Assembly (NCBI RefSeq): GCF_050859025.1
Contig: NZ_CP138200.1
Coordinates: forward strand, 5,580,001-5,644,000
Source of the DNA: Wukongibacter sp050859025
GTDB taxonomy: Bacteria > Bacillota > Clostridia > Peptostreptococcales > Caminicellaceae
Direction of reading: 5' to 3'
DNA length: 64,000 nt
Shown here: one piece after another, positions 31,553-43,587 of the stretch
Numbering within the stretch: position 1 is the stretch's first letter
How the letters are laid out: each line of letters begins with the position of its first letter
The notes under the pieces: model-generated
What the model saw: the letters and a program-made list of their open reading frames with translations, nothing else
Told to the model about the DNA's origin: nothing
Databases searched by the model: none
Position numbers and translations under genes: made by a program

Positions 31553-32092
31553 CTATTTACTAAATGGCATACCCATTAGCTTTAATAATTCACGTGCTTC
31601 TTCATCAGTTTTTGAAGTAGTTACAAATATTATGTCCATACCTCTAATTTTTTCAACGTTATCGTAATTAATTTCTGGGAATATTAGCTGCTCTTTTACT
31701 CCTAATGAATAGTTTCCTCTACCATCAAATGAATTTGGGTTAATTCCTCTAAAGTCTCTAACCCTTGGCAGTGCTATATTAATTATTCTATCTAAAAATT
31801 CGTACATTCTTTCACCTCTAAGTGTTACCTTAGCACCTACAGGCATCCCTTCACGAACTTTAAAGTTTGCAACGGATTTTCTTGCTCTAGTAATTACTGG
31901 CTTTTGACCAGCTATAGTTTCTAGCTCTTTAACTGCTAATTCCAAAGCTTTACGATTGTCTTTACAGTCACCTAAACCCATGTTTAGAACTATCTTCTCA
32001 AGTTTTGGAACTTGCATTATGCTATTATATTGGAATTTTTCCATTAACGCTTTTTTAACTTCATTATTGTATTTTTCCTTTAATCTAGCCAC
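31553..32092 (-). CDS. rplE: 50S ribosomal protein L5
   Basis: 179 residues. Binds 5S rRNA and contacts the P-site tRNA. Conserved [37 protein letters not shown] and the C-terminal [20 protein letters not shown]. Confidence 0.97.
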   Translation of the reverse strand: MARLKEKYNNEVKKALMEKFQYNSIMQVPKLEKIVLNMGLGDCKDNRKALELAVKELETIAGQKPVITRARKSVANFKVREGMPVGAKVTLRGERMYEFLDRIINIALPRVRDFRGINPNSFDGRGNYSLGVKEQLIFPEINYDNVEKIRGMDIIFVTTSKTDEEARELLKLMGMPFSK

Positions 32093-32121
32093 AAATTTTA
32101 CCTCCCTTCGACTCTAGAAGA

Positions 32122-32433
32122 TTAGTCTAAAACTTCACCTGATTTTACAGATACTCTTACTTTTTTACCGTCTTCTAATTTTTTATATCTAATTCTAGTA
32201 CCACTCTTAGTCTTTGAATCATATATCATAACCTTAGATGCGTGAATTGGAGCCTCCATTTCAATTATGCCTGCTTGCTTCATTTGAGGAGTAGGCTTTT
32301 GATGTTTTTTCACCATATTCACACCCTCAACTATTACTCTTTCTTTAGTTGGGTTCACCTCAAGAATTTTTCCAGTTTTCCCTTTATCTTTACCGCTTAT
32401 TACTACTACAGTATCTCCTTTTTTTACGTGCAT
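32122..32433 (-). CDS. rplX: 50S ribosomal protein L24
   Basis: 103 residues. KOW motif near the start ([21 protein letters not shown]) and a basic C-terminus. It is an assembly initiator near the 23S 5' end and the exit tunnel. It lies between rplN and rplE. Confidence 0.97.
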   Translation of the reverse strand: MHVKKGDTVVVISGKDKGKTGKILEVNPTKERVIVEGVNMVKKHQKPTPQMKQAGIIEMEAPIHASKVMIYDSKTKSGTRIRYKKLEDGKKVRVSVKSGEVLD

Positions 32434-32451
32434 TCATTCCACCTCCTAGAC

Positions 32452-32820
32452 CTATAGTACTTCAGGAGCTAACGATACTATCTTCATAAATTTATTGTCT
32501 CTAAGCTCTCTAGCTACCGGTCCAAATATACGAGTTCCAACAGGAGTTTTATCCTCCTTGATAACTACAGCTGCATTTTCATCAAATTTTACATAGCTAC
32601 CGTCTTTTCTTCTAAGACCTTGCTTAGTTCTAACTACAACAGCTCTAACTACTTCACCTTTTTTAACAACTCCGCCTGGCGTTGCATTTTTAACTGAACA
32701 AACTATTACATCACCTATATTAGCATATCTCCTACCTGAACCGCCTAGGACGCGGATACATAACAGTTCTTTAGCACCTGAGTTATCAGCTACCTTCAAA
32801 CGTGATTCTTGTTGAATCAT
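32452..32820 (-). CDS. rplN: 50S ribosomal protein L14
   Basis: 122 residues. [20 protein letters not shown], then [16 protein letters not shown] and the C-terminal [24 protein letters not shown]. It forms bridge contacts with 16S. Confidence 0.97.
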   Translation of the reverse strand: MIQQESRLKVADNSGAKELLCIRVLGGSGRRYANIGDVIVCSVKNATPGGVVKKGEVVRAVVVRTKQGLRRKDGSYVKFDENAAVVIKEDKTPVGTRIFGPVARELRDNKFMKIVSLAPEVL

Positions 32821-32841
32821 TTATATACCTCCCTCCACCTT

Positions 32842-33096
32842 CTACTTGGCACGCTCGATAATTTCAGCAACTCTCCATCTCTTATCTTTACTGAGTGGTC
32901 TAGTTTCCATTATTCTTACCTTATCGCCAATTTTGCACTCATTATTTTCATCATGGGCTTTAAACTTCTTAGTTCTTTTAACTGCTTTTCCGTATAGAGG
33001 ATGACGAACAAATTCTTCAACAGCTACTACAGCAGTTTTATTCATCTTATCGCTTACGATACGACCAATTCTTACTTTTCTACTTCCTCTTTCCAC
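32842..33096 (-). CDS. rpsQ: 30S ribosomal protein S17
   Basis: 84 residues from GTG 33096 ([11 protein letters not shown]), which follows GGGAGGT at normal spacing; the upstream ATG at 33114 lies before that site and is unlikely. OB-fold motifs [13 protein letters not shown] and [16 protein letters not shown] are present. Confidence 0.95.
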   Translation of the reverse strand: MERGSRKVRIGRIVSDKMNKTAVVAVEEFVRHPLYGKAVKRTKKFKAHDENNECKIGDKVRIMETRPLSKDKRWRVAEIIERAK

Positions 33097-33118
33097 GATA
33101 TTACCTCCCTTCATGTAT

Positions 33119-33322
33119 CTATAGGTTTATACCTTTAAGTTCTCTTTCTCTCAAAACAGTTTTCACACGGGCAATATCCTTTTTAACGTTTCTTATTCTC
33201 ACAGGATTTTCTAATTGTCCAGTTGCTAATTGAAACCTTAAATTGAATAGTTCAGCCTTAAAATCATTAAGCTTTTGCGATAATTCTTGTGAAGTCATAT
33301 CACGAAGTTTATTAGCTTTCAC
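33119..33322 (-). CDS. rpmC: 50S ribosomal protein L29
   Basis: 67 residues if started at GTG 33322, the position matching the family start MKANKLR and usual length. An ATG at 33334 would add four residues. Either start lies inside the rplP 3' end, so translation is coupled by overlap. [19 protein letters not shown] is the family core. It is located by the exit tunnel, a docking site for trigger factor and SRP in other bacteria. Confidence 0.93.
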   Translation of the reverse strand: MKANKLRDMTSQELSQKLNDFKAELFNLRFQLATGQLENPVRIRNVKKDIARVKTVLRERELKGINL

Positions 33323-33755
33323 CTGCTTCACCATCCTTTTCTACCATTTCCTGGCGTGTTACAAATTTACACTTTATTGGAAGCTTCATTGCTGCCAACC
33401 TCATCGCTTCTCTAGCTAGTTCCTCATCTACGCCAGATAATTCAAACATAACTCTACCAGGCTTTACTACTGCCACCCAATATTCTGGTGAACCTTTACC
33501 AGCACCCATACGAGTTTCAGCTGGTTTTTGTGTAACCGGCTTATGTGGGAAGATTTTTATCCAAACCTTTCCACCTCTTTTAATACGTCTGTTAATCGCA
33601 ACCCTTGCCGCTTCTATCTGATTAGAAGTAATCCATGTTGGCTCAAGAGCCACTAGGCCATACTCACCATAAGTAACGGTATTACCTCTATTAGCTTTAC
33701 CCTTCATTCTGCCTCTATGAACTCTACGACGTTTCACTCTTTTAGGCATTAACAT
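33312..33755 (-). CDS. rplP: 50S ribosomal protein L16
   Basis: 147 residues. [20 protein letters not shown] at the start, then [26 protein letters not shown], the segment near the A-site tRNA. AGGAGG lies eight bases before the ATG. It overlaps rpmC. Confidence 0.97.
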   Translation of the reverse strand: MLMPKRVKRRRVHRGRMKGKANRGNTVTYGEYGLVALEPTWITSNQIEAARVAINRRIKRGGKVWIKIFPHKPVTQKPAETRMGAGKGSPEYWVAVVKPGRVMFELSGVDEELAREAMRLAAMKLPIKCKFVTRQEMVEKDGEAGES

Positions 33756-33784
33756 GGCATGTTCCTCCTTTCCTTACATTACAT

Positions 33785-34522
33785 CTACTTCTTTTCTCTA
33801 TTATCTCTAGATCTGTTGTTTCTTGATCTATTATCTCTTGACTTTGGTCTTCTTCTAGGCTTTCTTTCGTCCTTAGGTTCTTCAACCTTTTGTCCTGGAA
33901 GAATCTCACCTTTATATATCCATACCTTTATTCCTAGTTTTCCATAAGTAGTATCGGCCTCAGCAAAACCGTAGTCGATATCCGCTCTTAAAGTTGATAA
34001 AGGCACATTTCCTTCACTATAGCTCTCAGTTCTTGCCATCTCAGCACCATTTAATCTTCCTGCTACAGCAATTTTGATTCCTTGTGCACCAGCTTTCATA
34101 GCTCTTCCCATAGCTTGTTTCATAGCTCTTCTGAATGCTATTCTTCTTTCTAGAGCAAATGCTACGTTTTCAGCTACTAATTGAGAATCTATTTCCGGCT
34201 TCCTTACCTCAGTAATATCTATATGAATAGTCTTATCAGACATTTGTCTAAGTTCTTTCTTTAAAGCTTCAATGTTTTCTCCACCTCTACCTACTACCAT
34301 TCCTGGCTTAGATGTAAGGATATTTATATTAACTCTATTAGCAGTTCTTTTTATAAGAACTCTTGAGATTCCAGAAGTATATAATTTGTTTTTAATATGC
34401 TTTCTTATCTTGTAGTCTTCTATTAAAAGATCTGAATAATCCTTCTTGTTAGCAAACCACTTTGAATCCCAATCTCTAATTATTCCGACTCTTAATCCGT
34501 GTGGACTTACTTTTTGACCCAT
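33785..34522 (-). CDS. rpsC: 30S ribosomal protein S3
   Basis: 245 residues. N-terminus [20 protein letters not shown], a KH domain with [17 protein letters not shown] (about 75-90), and a C-terminal domain with [20 protein letters not shown]. The tail is longer than usual and rich in Arg, Asn, Ser and Asp ([20 protein letters not shown]), a low-complexity repeat. Confidence 0.97.
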   Translation of the reverse strand: MGQKVSPHGLRVGIIRDWDSKWFANKKDYSDLLIEDYKIRKHIKNKLYTSGISRVLIKRTANRVNINILTSKPGMVVGRGGENIEALKKELRQMSDKTIHIDITEVRKPEIDSQLVAENVAFALERRIAFRRAMKQAMGRAMKAGAQGIKIAVAGRLNGAEMARTESYSEGNVPLSTLRADIDYGFAEADTTYGKLGIKVWIYKGEILPGQKVEEPKDERKPRRRPKSRDNRSRNNRSRDNREKK

Positions 34523-34538
34523 TCATTTTTCCCTCCTT

Positions 34539-34874
34539 CTATTCCTTTTCTTTTAAAACAACTCCTATATGACTAGTTCTTCTTAAGATCGGATTAGCTC
34601 TTCCCATTGAACCGGCTTTCCATCTCTTCATAGTAGGACCTTGATTAGCATATACTTCAGAAATATATAAGCTTTCTCCATCCATTCCATGATTGTTTTC
34701 GGCATTTGCCATTGCAGATTCAATTACCTTTTTTAATATTCCAGCACCTTTTCTAGGAGTGAACTTTAATATAGCTACTGCTTCATTAGCGTTTTTTCCT
34801 CTTACCAAATCAGCAATCGGCTTCATTTTTCTAGGAGAAATCCTAATATATTTAGCAATCGCTTTAGCTTCCAC
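34539..34874 (-). CDS. rplV: 50S ribosomal protein L22
   Basis: 111 residues. MEAKAIAKYIRISPRKMKPIADLVRG at the start. The C-terminal hairpin KRWKAGSMGRANPILRRTSH lines the exit tunnel, where macrolide-resistance changes occur. The hairpin sequence is normal. Confidence 0.97.
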   Translation of the reverse strand: MEAKAIAKYIRISPRKMKPIADLVRGKNANEAVAILKFTPRKGAGILKKVIESAMANAENNHGMDGESLYISEVYANQGPTMKRWKAGSMGRANPILRRTSHIGVVLKEKE

Positions 34875-34906
34875 TTTATTACCTCCTCCCGTTACTTTTC
34901 TCTTTG

Positions 34907-35185
34907 CTATCTAACTTTACTTGACTTTTCGCCTGCGTGGCCTCTAAATGTTCTTGTAGGAGCAAATTCTCCTAATTTATGTCCGATCATATCCTCAGTG
35001 ATATATACTGGAACATGTTTTTTACCGTCATGAACAGCTATTGTGTGTCCAATCATTTGTGGGAATATTGTTGATGCTCTTGACCAAGTTTTGATTACTT
35101 TCTTGTCACCTTTGTCATTCATTTCTTCTATTCTCTTTAGAAGCTTGGCATCGACAAATGGTCCCTTTTTTAATGATCTACCCAT
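34907..35185 (-). CDS. rpsS: 30S ribosomal protein S19
   Basis: 92 residues from ATG 35185 ([18 protein letters not shown]), preceded by GGAGG; longer in-frame starts up to 35227 would precede that site. The C-terminal [18 protein letters not shown] is conserved. It lies in the 30S head between rplB and rplV. Confidence 0.96.
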   Translation of the reverse strand: MGRSLKKGPFVDAKLLKRIEEMNDKGDKKVIKTWSRASTIFPQMIGHTIAVHDGKKHVPVYITEDMIGHKLGEFAPTRTFRGHAGEKSSKVR

Positions 35186-35260
35186 GTTTTGAAATCCTCC
35201 TTCCATGCGTACAGCAATAAGGTGCATAGGCCCAGATAAATTCTAAAGACCTCTGAGCCC

Positions 35261-36094
35261 TTATTTACTTTTTCTTCTATTAACTATATATTTATCTGAT
35301 TTCTTGTTTTTCTTTCTTGTCTTGTATCCAATTGTAGGCTTACCCCAAGGTGTAACTGGAGTTGGTCTACCTATTGGTGCTCTACCTTCACCACCACCGT
35401 GTGGATGGTCATTAGGATTCATTACAGAACCTCTAACTGTAGGTCTTATACCCATATGTCTCTTTCTTCCAGCTTTACCTATAGTAATATTTTCATGCTC
35501 TAGGTTTCCAACCTGACCAATTGTCGCTTTACACTCAACTCTTATAAGTCTAACCTCACTGGATGGTAGTCTTACGTGAGCGTATTTGCCTTCCTTAGCC
35601 ATAAGCTGTGCTGATACTCCAGCCGATCTAACTAATTGCGCACCTTTACCAGGCTTTAGCTCGATATTGTGAATCATTGTACCAACTGGCATGTCCATAA
35701 GTCTCATCGCATTACCAACTTTGATATCTGATCCTGGACCTGAAACAACAGTTTCCCCAACTGATAACTTGTTTGGTGCAAGTATATATCTCTTTTCACC
35801 GTCCGCATAAGTTAATAACGCTATATTAGCAGATCTATTTGGATCGTATTCTATCGCTGTAACCTTAGCTGGTACTCCATCTTTATCTCTTTTGAAATCA
35901 ATAATTCTATACTTTATTTTATAACCGCCACCTCTATGGCGTACAGTTATTCTTCCCTGGTTGTTTCTTCCTGAATGCTTCTTAAGAGTAACAACAAGTG
36001 ACTTTTCCGGTTCTTGCTTAGTTACCTCTTCAAAAGAAGAAACAGTCATTTGTCTTATACCAGGAGAAGTAGGTCTAAAACTCTTTACACCCAT
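35261..36094 (-). CDS. rplB: 50S ribosomal protein L2
   Basis: 277 residues. [15 protein letters not shown] at the start and the Gly/His-rich C-terminal segment [20 protein letters not shown] with the conserved His near the peptidyl-transferase centre. RBS GGAGGG. Confidence 0.97.
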   Translation of the reverse strand: MGVKSFRPTSPGIRQMTVSSFEEVTKQEPEKSLVVTLKKHSGRNNQGRITVRHRGGGYKIKYRIIDFKRDKDGVPAKVTAIEYDPNRSANIALLTYADGEKRYILAPNKLSVGETVVSGPGSDIKVGNAMRLMDMPVGTMIHNIELKPGKGAQLVRSAGVSAQLMAKEGKYAHVRLPSSEVRLIRVECKATIGQVGNLEHENITIGKAGRKRHMGIRPTVRGSVMNPNDHPHGGGEGRAPIGRPTPVTPWGKPTIGYKTRKKNKKSDKYIVNRRKSK

Positions 36095-36127
36095 TTTTTT
36101 CCCTCCTTCTACCGTCTAGGAATCTAT

Positions 36128-36418
36128 CTACATACCTTCAAAGAATTCGATAGGCTTACTGTCTGCAGTTAATTTAACAATAGCTTTTTTCCAGTCTTTT
36201 CTTCTACCTACATGTCTACCCATTCTTTTTTCTTTACCTTTAACATTCATAGTGCTTACTTTGTCAACCTTAACACCGAATAATTGCTCAACTGCTTTCT
36301 TAACTTCAGCCTTGTTAGCAGTTTTATCAACCTCAAAAGTATATTTGCTTTCTGCCATATCTTCCATACTTTTTTCAGTAATTATCGGCTTAATCACGAT
36401 ATCGTAAGGTGTTCTCAT
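36128..36418 (-). CDS. rplW: 50S ribosomal protein L23
   Basis: 96 residues. [13 protein letters not shown] at the start, [20 protein letters not shown] and [15 protein letters not shown]. Exit-tunnel docking site for trigger factor and SRP. Its ATG overlaps the rplD stop by one base. Confidence 0.97.
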   Translation of the reverse strand: MRTPYDIVIKPIITEKSMEDMAESKYTFEVDKTANKAEVKKAVEQLFGVKVDKVSTMNVKGKEKRMGRHVGRRKDWKKAIVKLTADSKPIEFFEGM

Positions 36419-37041
36419 TATGCGTACACCTCCTCAAGCTTTTGAACTGCTTCCTTCGTTACAACAAATGTATCATACTTTAATATGTCATAAACATTTA
36501 TATTGTTCACCATTGAAGTAGCAACTCCAGGAATATTACTTGCTGATTTTGCAACATTATCATTCTTGTCACCTAAAACTATAAGAGCTTTCTTAGCAGT
36601 ATTTATGTTTTTAAGTATACTTACCATATCCTTTGTCTTAGGAGCATCCATTGTTAATTCTTCTAATACAATTATTTCATTATTTTGAACCTTTGAGCTA
36701 AGTGCAGACTTTATAGCAAGTCTCTTAACCTTCTTAGGTAGTTTGTAGCTGTAATCTCTTGGCTTTGGCGCAAATACTACACCACCACCAACAAAGTTTG
36801 GTGATCTTAAACTTCCTTGACGAGCTCTACCAGTTCCTTTTTGTCTATAAGGCTTTCTGCCTCCACCTCTTACTTCTGCTCTAGTTTTTGCAGATTGTGT
36901 ACCTTGTCTTTGATTAGCAAGATAATTTTTAACAGCCTCGTATAATACGTGCTGATTCACTTCTACGCCAAACACATTATCGTTTAACTCTATTTCTCCC
37001 ACGCGTTGACCGGAAACATTTAATACATCAACTTTAGGCAC
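36418..37041 (-). CDS. rplD: 50S ribosomal protein L4
   Basis: 207 residues. The internal loop [20 protein letters not shown], continuing [14 protein letters not shown], reaches the exit tunnel. In other bacteria L4 also represses the S10 operon through its leader RNA; a long leader exists here before rpsJ. Confidence 0.97.
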   Translation of the reverse strand: MPKVDVLNVSGQRVGEIELNDNVFGVEVNQHVLYEAVKNYLANQRQGTQSAKTRAEVRGGGRKPYRQKGTGRARQGSLRSPNFVGGGVVFAPKPRDYSYKLPKKVKRLAIKSALSSKVQNNEIIVLEELTMDAPKTKDMVSILKNINTAKKALIVLGDKNDNVAKSASNIPGVATSMVNNINVYDILKYDTFVVTKEAVQKLEEVYA

Positions 37042-37069
37042 TTTACATCCTCCTTTCCCTAGTTAGAGT

Positions 37070-37702
37070 CTATTTAACGCCCTTTACGGCCTCTTTTATT
37101 GTGATAATTCCGCCCCTTGGTCCTGGTACTGCTCCCTTTACTAAAAGTACATTTCTCTCACCGTCTACTTTTACAACCTCAAGATTTTGTACTGTTACTG
37201 TTTCATTACCCATTCTTCCAGCCATTTTTTGACCTTTAAACACTCTTCCTGGGAATGATGCTGCACCAATTGAACCTGGTCCTCTATGATATTTAGAACC
37301 ATGACTTTCTGGACCTCTACTTTGATTATGTCTCTTTATTGGACCTTGAGTTCCTTTACCCTTTGAAGTTCCTTGAATATCAATTTTTTCTCCTTCGTTG
37401 AAGATGTCAGCCTTAATTTCTTGACCTAAGCTATAAGCGCTTACATCCCCTACAACGAATTCTTTAACAATTTTCTTAGGTGAAATACCTGATTTGTCGT
37501 AGTGCCCTTTAACCGGCTTAGTTACTCTTTTGCTCTTTTTGTCTTCAAAACCAACTTGGATAGCAACGTAACCATCATTTTCCATAGTTTTGATTTGAGT
37601 TACATAATTCGGACCAGCTTCAACTACTGTTACAGGTATTACATTACCTTCTTCAGTAAAAATTTGAGTCATACCTATTTTTCTTCCAATTAACCCTTTC
37701 AT
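37070..37702 (-). CDS. rplC: 50S ribosomal protein L3
   Basis: 210 residues. [20 protein letters not shown], then the extension [20 protein letters not shown] and [23 protein letters not shown] toward the peptidyl-transferase centre. AGGAGG precedes the ATG. Confidence 0.97.
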   Translation of the reverse strand: MKGLIGRKIGMTQIFTEEGNVIPVTVVEAGPNYVTQIKTMENDGYVAIQVGFEDKKSKRVTKPVKGHYDKSGISPKKIVKEFVVGDVSAYSLGQEIKADIFNEGEKIDIQGTSKGKGTQGPIKRHNQSRGPESHGSKYHRGPGSIGAASFPGRVFKGQKMAGRMGNETVTVQNLEVVKVDGERNVLLVKGAVPGPRGGIITIKEAVKGVK

Positions 37703-37804
37703 TGTTACACCTCCTATTAATCTTACAGCGGATTACAAATCTGCAATCATACTAAGAAAGGCAGGCTTATGCTTCTATATAAACCTATTATCTTAGCTTC
37801 ACTC

Positions 37805-38122
37805 TTAAAGTTTTATTTCTATATCCACTCCAGCAGGTAAGTCTAATCTCATAAGAGAATCAACTGTCTTTGGAGTAGGGCTTAGAATATCGATAAGTCT
37901 TTTGTGTGTTCTCATTTCAAACTGTTCTCTAGAGTCTTTATATTTATGAACAGCTCTAAGAATAGTTATAATCTGCTTTTCTGTTGGTAACGGTACAGGA
38001 CCTGAAACCTCAGCACCTGTTTTCTTAGCTGTTTCAACTATTTTCACAGCAGATTGATCTAACACCTTGTGATCATAAGACTTTAATCTTATTCTAATCT
38101 TTTGGTTTGCTTTATTAGCCAT
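37805..38122 (-). CDS. rpsJ: 30S ribosomal protein S10
   Basis: 105 residues. [18 protein letters not shown] and [21 protein letters not shown]. It is also the NusE partner in antitermination. First gene of the S10 operon. A promoter lies 210 bases upstream, leaving a structured leader. Confidence 0.97.
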   Translation of the reverse strand: MANKANQKIRIRLKSYDHKVLDQSAVKIVETAKKTGAEVSGPVPLPTEKQIITILRAVHKYKDSREQFEMRTHKRLIDILSPTPKTVDSLMRLDLPAGVDIEIKL

Positions 38123-38331
38123 CTTTTTCCCTCCTTCTCATCGCACGTAATGAATTTGTACGTACGACTGGAACAATGTACACTCTCCCGGGTGTTCACA
38201 TTTTTAAAATAAAAATAAAGGAGAAACAAGTTCCTCGTCGCCCGATTCAAGAACGGACACTTCTCAGCAGAAATTCACCCAGCTACTAAGCTGCAACCTT
38301 CTGCCTCATCGCAGTCCACACATACTTTAAT
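38123..38331 (-). ncRNA. S10 operon 5' leader RNA
   Basis: The roughly 200-base transcript between the promoter at 38332 and rpsJ is far more GC-rich than other spacers and full of short complementary segments (CACCCGGGAGAGTG, GGCGACGAGGAACTTG, GCAGAAGGTTGCAGC, AGCTGGGTGAATTTC). This suggests a conserved regulatory fold. Autoregulation by L4 is known for S10 leaders in gamma-proteobacteria. Here the ligand and fold are not established. Confidence 0.55.
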
Positions 38332-38360
38332 AGTATATACTAATTCTTTTTATTTTGCAA
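38332..38360 (-). promoter_or_regulatory. S10 operon promoter
   Basis: Minus-strand TTGCAA (38360-38355), 17-base spacer, TATACT (38337-38332). It lies between the tuf1 hairpin and rpsJ, so S10 can be transcribed separately from the str operon. Confidence 0.75.
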
Positions 38361-38521
38361 GCCCTAAATCAATTATTCAGAATTTTAACTTTTCTTTTCT
38401 TTAAATAGCTCCAAGTTCCAAATTCCAAGCTCCAATTGAGGAGATTAATTTCTAGTTTTGATAGAAACTTTACTTTTTTCTTGAAACCTGCAACTTGTAA
38501 CTCGGAACTATTTAAAGCATG

Positions 38522-38560
38522 CAAACCTAGAAGATTATATCTTCTAGGTTTGACTTTTTT
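38522..38560. terminator. hairpin after tuf1
   Basis: Perfect stem CAAACCTAGAAGAT / ATCTTCTAGGTTTG. The T-run (GACTTTTTTTA) is on the plus-strand side, and the minus-strand exit side is only GCATGC. It looks like a str operon terminator of reduced strength or a bidirectional hairpin. Confidence 0.6.
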
Positions 38561-38573
38561 TATTATGGAAAGA

Positions 38574-39767
38574 TTATTCTATAATCTTAGCAACAGCACC
38601 TGCTCCTACTGTTCTACCACCTTCACGGATAGCGAATCTTAAACCTTCTTCGATTGCGATTGGTGTAATAAGTTCGATTTCCATTTCGATGTTATCTCCA
38701 GGCATACACATTTCTGTTCCTTCTGGTAATGTGATCGCTCCTGTTACGTCTGTTGTTCTGAAGTAGAACTGTGGTCTATAGTTATTGAAGAATGGTGTAT
38801 GTCTTCCACCTTCTTCTTTTTTAAGTACGTATACTTGTGCTTTGTACTTTGTATGTGGCTTGATTGATCCCGGTTTACATAATACTTGACCTCTTTCAAT
38901 CTCTGTTCTTTGTACTCCTCTTAAAAGGGCTCCGATGTTATCTCCTGCTCTTCCTTCATCTAGAAGCTTTCTGAACATCTCTACTCCTGTGATTACTACT
39001 GTTCTTGTTTCTTCTGTCATTCCTACGATTTCTATGTTGTCTTGTACTTTTACTACTCCTCTTTCGATTCTTCCTGTTGCAACTGTTCCTCTTCCTGTGA
39101 TTGAGAATACGTCCTCTACTGGCATTAGGAATGGCTTGTCTGTATCTCTCTCTGGCTCTGGAATGTAGCTGTCTACTGCTTCGAATAATTCAAGAATCTT
39201 GTCTCCCCACTCACTTTGTGGATCTTCTAATGCCTTAAGCGCTGATCCTCTTACGATTGGAGTGTCATCTCCTGGGAATTCATATTCGTCAAGAAGTTCT
39301 CTTACTTCCATTTCTACTAGTTCTAATAACTCTTCGTCGTCTACCATGTCACACTTGTTTAGGAATACTATGATGTATGGTACACCAACCTGTCTTGATA
39401 ATAGGATATGCTCTCTTGTTTGTGGCATTGGTCCATCTGCTGCAGAGCAAACTAGGATCGCTCCATCCATTTGTGCTGCTCCTGTTATCATGTTCTTAAC
39501 GTAATCCGCATGGCCTGGGCAGTCTACGTGAGCGTAGTGTCTATTTGGTGTCTCATACTCTACGTGAGCTGTTGAGATTGTGATTCCTCTTTCTCTCTCC
39601 TCTGGTGCCTTGTCTATGTTGTCAAACGCTACTGCTTCTCCTAATTGATATCTCTCATGTAATGTCTTTGTGATTGCTGCTGTTAATGTTGTTTTACCGT
39701 GGTCAACGTGACCTATTGTTCCTATGTTTACGTGGGGCTTATTTCTTTCAAATTTAGCTTTTGCCAT
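38574..39767 (-). CDS. tuf: elongation factor Tu, copy 1
   Basis: 397 residues. GTPase motifs GHVDHGKT (19-26), DCPGH (about 81-85) and NKCD (about 136-139) are present, with switch 1 RGITI. It carries aminoacyl-tRNA to the ribosome. The protein is identical to copy 2 at 56487, and the DNA is almost identical, including about 22 bases before the ATG. Last gene of the str operon. Confidence 0.98.
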   Translation of the reverse strand: MAKAKFERNKPHVNIGTIGHVDHGKTTLTAAITKTLHERYQLGEAVAFDNIDKAPEERERGITISTAHVEYETPNRHYAHVDCPGHADYVKNMITGAAQMDGAILVCSAADGPMPQTREHILLSRQVGVPYIIVFLNKCDMVDDEELLELVEMEVRELLDEYEFPGDDTPIVRGSALKALEDPQSEWGDKILELFEAVDSYIPEPERDTDKPFLMPVEDVFSITGRGTVATGRIERGVVKVQDNIEIVGMTEETRTVVITGVEMFRKLLDEGRAGDNIGALLRGVQRTEIERGQVLCKPGSIKPHTKYKAQVYVLKKEEGGRHTPFFNNYRPQFYFRTTDVTGAITLPEGTEMCMPGDNIEMEIELITPIAIEEGLRFAIREGGRTVGAGAVAKIIE

Positions 39768-39844
39768 CTTTCTTTTCCTCCTTAAAGCACATATAATTTA
39801 ATATTTTATATTTAAAACATTAATATACATTTATTTAATTTAAA

Positions 39845-41917
39845 TTATTTTTTACCTTCAATTATCTTTTCAGCTATACTGTTAGGAACTTGCTCATAAT
39901 GACTGAACTGCATTGTATAGTTACCACGTCCTTGAGATTTAGAACGAAGATCAGTCGCATATCCGAACATTTCAGAAAGTGGTACATGGGCTCTTATTAC
40001 TTGAGCTCCTGCTCTTGCTTCCATACCCTCTAGCTTACCTCTTCTAGAGTTAAGGTCTCCCATAACGTCTCCTAAATATTCTTCAGGTACAACTACTTCA
40101 ACCTTCATATACGGCTCAAGAAGTGCTGAGTTACCTTTCTTCATAGCATCCTTAAACGCCATAGAACCAGCGATTTTAAATGCCATTTCAGATGAGTCAA
40201 CCTCATGGTAAGAACCATCATAAAGTTCAACCTTAACATCCACTACTTCATAGCCTGCTAAGATACCATTCTCCATAGCTCCTTGAACACCGGCATCTAC
40301 TGCTGGAATGTATTCTCTAGGAATAGATCCACCAACGATTGAGTTTACAAACTCGTAACCAGCACCAGGTTCTTGAGGAGTAACTCTCATCTTAACATGA
40401 CCATATTGACCTCTACCACCGGATTGTCTTGAGAATTTCGCTTCAATGTCAGAAGCAGCAGTAATAGTTTCTCTATATGCAACCTGCGGCTTACCTATAT
40501 TAGCTTCAACCTTAAACTCTCTAAGTAGTCTGTCAACGATAATTTCAAGATGAAGTTCACCCATACCCGCTATGATAACCTGACCAGTCTCTTCATCAGT
40601 ATAAGTTTTGAAAGTTGGATCCTCTTCAGCTAGCTTAGATAAAGCGATACCCATCTTTTCTTGACCAGCTCTAGTTTTAGGCTCTATAGCAACTCTAATA
40701 ACTGGATCTGGGAATTCCATAGACTCAAGTATAATTTGATCGTCTTCGTTACATAAAGTATCACCAGTTGTAGAGAATTTCAACCCTACTGCAGCTGCGA
40801 TATCACCTGCATAAACTGTGTTGATTTCTTCTCTTTTGTTGGCATGCATTTGAAGAATACGTCCAATTCTTTCTTTTTTACCCTTTGTGGAATTGTAAAC
40901 GTATGAACCTGAATTTAATGTTCCAGAGTAAACTCTGAAGAAAGCAAGCTTTCCAACATATGGATCAGTCATAATTTTGAAAGCCAATGCTGAGAACGGT
41001 TCACTATCATCAGCTCTTCTTACTGCTTCTTCTTCTGTATCAACTAAAGTACCCTTTATAGGTGGAATATCTAGTGGTGATGGCATATATGCGATTACTG
41101 CATCAAGTAATAGCTGCACACCCTTATTCTTATAAGCTGAACCACAAAGAACCGGAACGATTGTATTATCGATAGTTCCCTTTCTAATACCTTCTTTCAA
41201 TTCTTCTTCTGTAAGTTCTTCACCTTCTAGATACTTCATCATTAATTCTTCATCGTTTTCTGCTACTGCTTCAACTAATGCCATTCTATATTCTTCAGCT
41301 TGATCAGCTAATTCAGCTGGAATCTCTGCTACTTCTATTTCTTGACCTAAATCATCTTTGTAGATTCTCGCCTTCATATCAACAAGGTCTACTATACCAA
41401 TAAATTCACTTTCGGCACCTATCGGTAATTGAATCGGCACTGCATTTGCTTTTAATCTGTCTTTCATCATATCAACTGCTCTATAGAAGTCAGCACCTGT
41501 AATATCCATTTTGTTTACAAATGCCATTCTAGGTACACCATACTTATCTGCCTGTCTCCAAACAGTCTCTGATTGTGGCTCAACACCACCCTTAGCACAA
41601 AATACAGCTACAGAGCTATCCAAAACTCTAAGAGATCTTTCAACCTCAACAGTAAAGTCCACGTGGCCCGGTGTATCTATAATATTTACTCTGTGATTTG
41701 ACCACTCTGCAGTAGTTGCAGCCGAAGTAATTGTTATACCTCTTTCCTGCTCCTGCTCCATCCAGTCCATAGTCGCAGCACCTTCATGAACTTCACCAAT
41801 CTTATGAGTTCTTCCAGTGTAAAATAATATTCTCTCTGTAGTTGTTGTCTTTCCGGCATCGATGTGGGCCATGATACCGATATTTCTAGTTCTTTCTAAA
41901 GGAAAGGCTCTTGACAC
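39845..41917 (-). CDS. fusA: elongation factor G
   Basis: 690 residues, full length. G domain with AHIDAGKTT (17-25), DTPGH (about 81-85) and NKMD (about 135-138); domain II about 290-400; domain IV with [14 protein letters not shown] and the tip near VDSSEMAF; domain V at the C-terminus. It drives translocation. It starts with GTG after AGGAGG. It lies between rpsG and tuf1. Confidence 0.98.
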   Translation of the reverse strand: MSRAFPLERTRNIGIMAHIDAGKTTTTERILFYTGRTHKIGEVHEGAATMDWMEQEQERGITITSAATTAEWSNHRVNIIDTPGHVDFTVEVERSLRVLDSSVAVFCAKGGVEPQSETVWRQADKYGVPRMAFVNKMDITGADFYRAVDMMKDRLKANAVPIQLPIGAESEFIGIVDLVDMKARIYKDDLGQEIEVAEIPAELADQAEEYRMALVEAVAENDEELMMKYLEGEELTEEELKEGIRKGTIDNTIVPVLCGSAYKNKGVQLLLDAVIAYMPSPLDIPPIKGTLVDTEEEAVRRADDSEPFSALAFKIMTDPYVGKLAFFRVYSGTLNSGSYVYNSTKGKKERIGRILQMHANKREEINTVYAGDIAAAVGLKFSTTGDTLCNEDDQIILESMEFPDPVIRVAIEPKTRAGQEKMGIALSKLAEEDPTFKTYTDEETGQVIIAGMGELHLEIIVDRLLREFKVEANIGKPQVAYRETITAASDIEAKFSRQSGGRGQYGHVKMRVTPQEPGAGYEFVNSIVGGSIPREYIPAVDAGVQGAMENGILAGYEVVDVKVELYDGSYHEVDSSEMAFKIAGSMAFKDAMKKGNSALLEPYMKVEVVVPEEYLGDVMGDLNSRRGKLEGMEARAGAQVIRAHVPLSEMFGYATDLRSKSQGRGNYTMQFSHYEQVPNSIAEKIIEGKK

Positions 41918-42023
41918 CTTGTTTCCTCCTTTCTTTCAAAACGCTATAGGAATTAAAACACCGAAATAATAATAACATATATATTTTAAATCTATGTTAA
42001 ATTCTGTTTTATTTTTATCTTTT

Positions 42024-42518
<495 letters not shown>

Positions 42519-42575
42519 TCATTCATCGGTACTCGACAAACAGATTGCCGACTGTGCGCTAATTACATTAATTAT

Positions 42576-42606
42576 ATAAAACCCCTCCTACAAAGAGGAG
42601 GAGGAT
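42576..42606 (-). terminator. terminator-like hairpin between rpsL and rpsG
   Basis: CCCCTCCT ... AGGAGGAGG stem followed on the minus strand by GGGGTTTTATAT. It could partly terminate or process the rpsL transcript, allowing different rpsL and rpsG-fusA-tuf levels. Confidence 0.6.
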
Positions 42607-42635
42607 ATTTTTATTATAACCGGCATAGCTTCGTT

Positions 42636-43052
42636 TTATTTTTTCTTAGGTCTCTTAGTACCGTACTTAGATCTAGCTTGTAATCTATTCTCTGTTCCTG
42701 CAGTATCAAGAGTACCTCTTACGATGTGATATCTAACACCCGGTAAGTCTTTTACTCTACCACCTCTTATAAGAACAACACTATGTTCTTGTAAGTTGTG
42801 TCCTATACCAGGTATATAAGCTGTAACCTCGATACCATTAGTAAGTCTAACTCTCGCTACCTTTCTAAGGGCTGAGTTTGGCTTCTTAGGAGTTACAGTT
42901 TTAACGGCAGTACACACACCTCTTTTTTGTGGTGAGCTCATTTTTGTAGGCATTCTCTTTAATGAGTTAAAACCTCTTTGTAAAGCAGGCGCTGTTGATT
43001 TCTTTTCAGATTGCTTTCTGCTTTTACGTACCAATTGGTTTATAGTTGGCAT
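42636..43052 (-). CDS. rpsL: 30S ribosomal protein S12
   Basis: 138 residues. Decoding-centre protein. [22 protein letters not shown] with Lys at the classical streptomycin position, [26 protein letters not shown]. No resistance change is evident in these motifs, though Lys/Arg at other sites was not checked. RBS AGGAGG. Confidence 0.97.
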   Translation of the reverse strand: MPTINQLVRKSRKQSEKKSTAPALQRGFNSLKRMPTKMSSPQKRGVCTAVKTVTPKKPNSALRKVARVRLTNGIEVTAYIPGIGHNLQEHSVVLIRGGRVKDLPGVRYHIVRGTLDTAGTENRLQARSKYGTKRPKKK

Positions 43053-43101
43053 CCCTACACCTCCTTCCAGTTTTGTTTTTGAGTTATCTTGTAACCCATG
43101 T

Positions 43102-43350
43102 TTATTTTATAATAACTGCTGTTGCAGCACCGACGTCAATACCACATGCTTCTCCAAGCTTTTTCATAGACTCCACATAAACAATCTGAATATTTTTCTC
43201 CTTAGCTGAATCAACAATGTTTCTTACGACATGTTTTTCACAGTCCTTAGCAACAAACAAAGTTGCAACCCTTCCATCATTTACAGCCCTTGCAGATTGT
43301 TTAATACCTACCTTAAGCTTGTTCTGCTTTCTCAATTCCATCAAGTGCAT
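43102..43350 (-). CDS. ribosomal protein L7Ae-like RNA-binding protein
   Basis: 82 residues of the L7Ae/L30e/S12e/Gadd45 fold, similar to Bacillus Ybx[32 protein letters not shown] matches the family's K-turn-binding surface. It lies between rpoC and rpsL, the classical position. YbxF-type proteins bind kink-turns in vitro, and the cellular role is unclear. Confidence 0.9.
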   Translation of the reverse strand: MHLMELRKQNKLKVGIKQSARAVNDGRVATLFVAKDCEKHVVRNIVDSAKEKNIQIVYVESMKKLGEACGIDVGAATAVIIK

Positions 43351-43412
43351 ATAGCATCCTCCTTTTTTTACACTTAAAGATTTACATAGATAATGTGCAT
43401 TGAAATTAAAGA

Positions 43413-43463
43413 TAAATTTTTCGGAAAATAATTATTATATATTATATTTCCCGAAAAATTTAT
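43413..43463 (-). other. long AT-rich hairpin between rpoC and the L7Ae-like gene
   Basis: TAAATTTTTCGG (43413-43424) and CCGAAAAATTTATA (43451-) pair, with inner AAAATAATTATTATA arms. It lies downstream of the promoter at 43499, so it may be a leader element for the str operon as well as an rpoC terminator. It has no clear T-run. Confidence 0.5.
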
Positions 43464-43498
43464 AACATTTTAAGTTCATTTACTCTTATGCAAATCCG

Positions 43499-43528
43499 TT
43501 TATAATCCTTAAGTAGTATAAAAGTCAA
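43499..43528 (-). promoter_or_regulatory. candidate str operon promoter
   Basis: Minus-strand TTGACT (43528-43523), 18-base spacer, TATAAA (43504-43499), just after the rpoC stop. Confidence 0.65.
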
Positions 43529-43587
43529 CTATACATGAATTGCACACTATAACATTTTAGCACCAAACCCTACCCATGTCAACAAAT

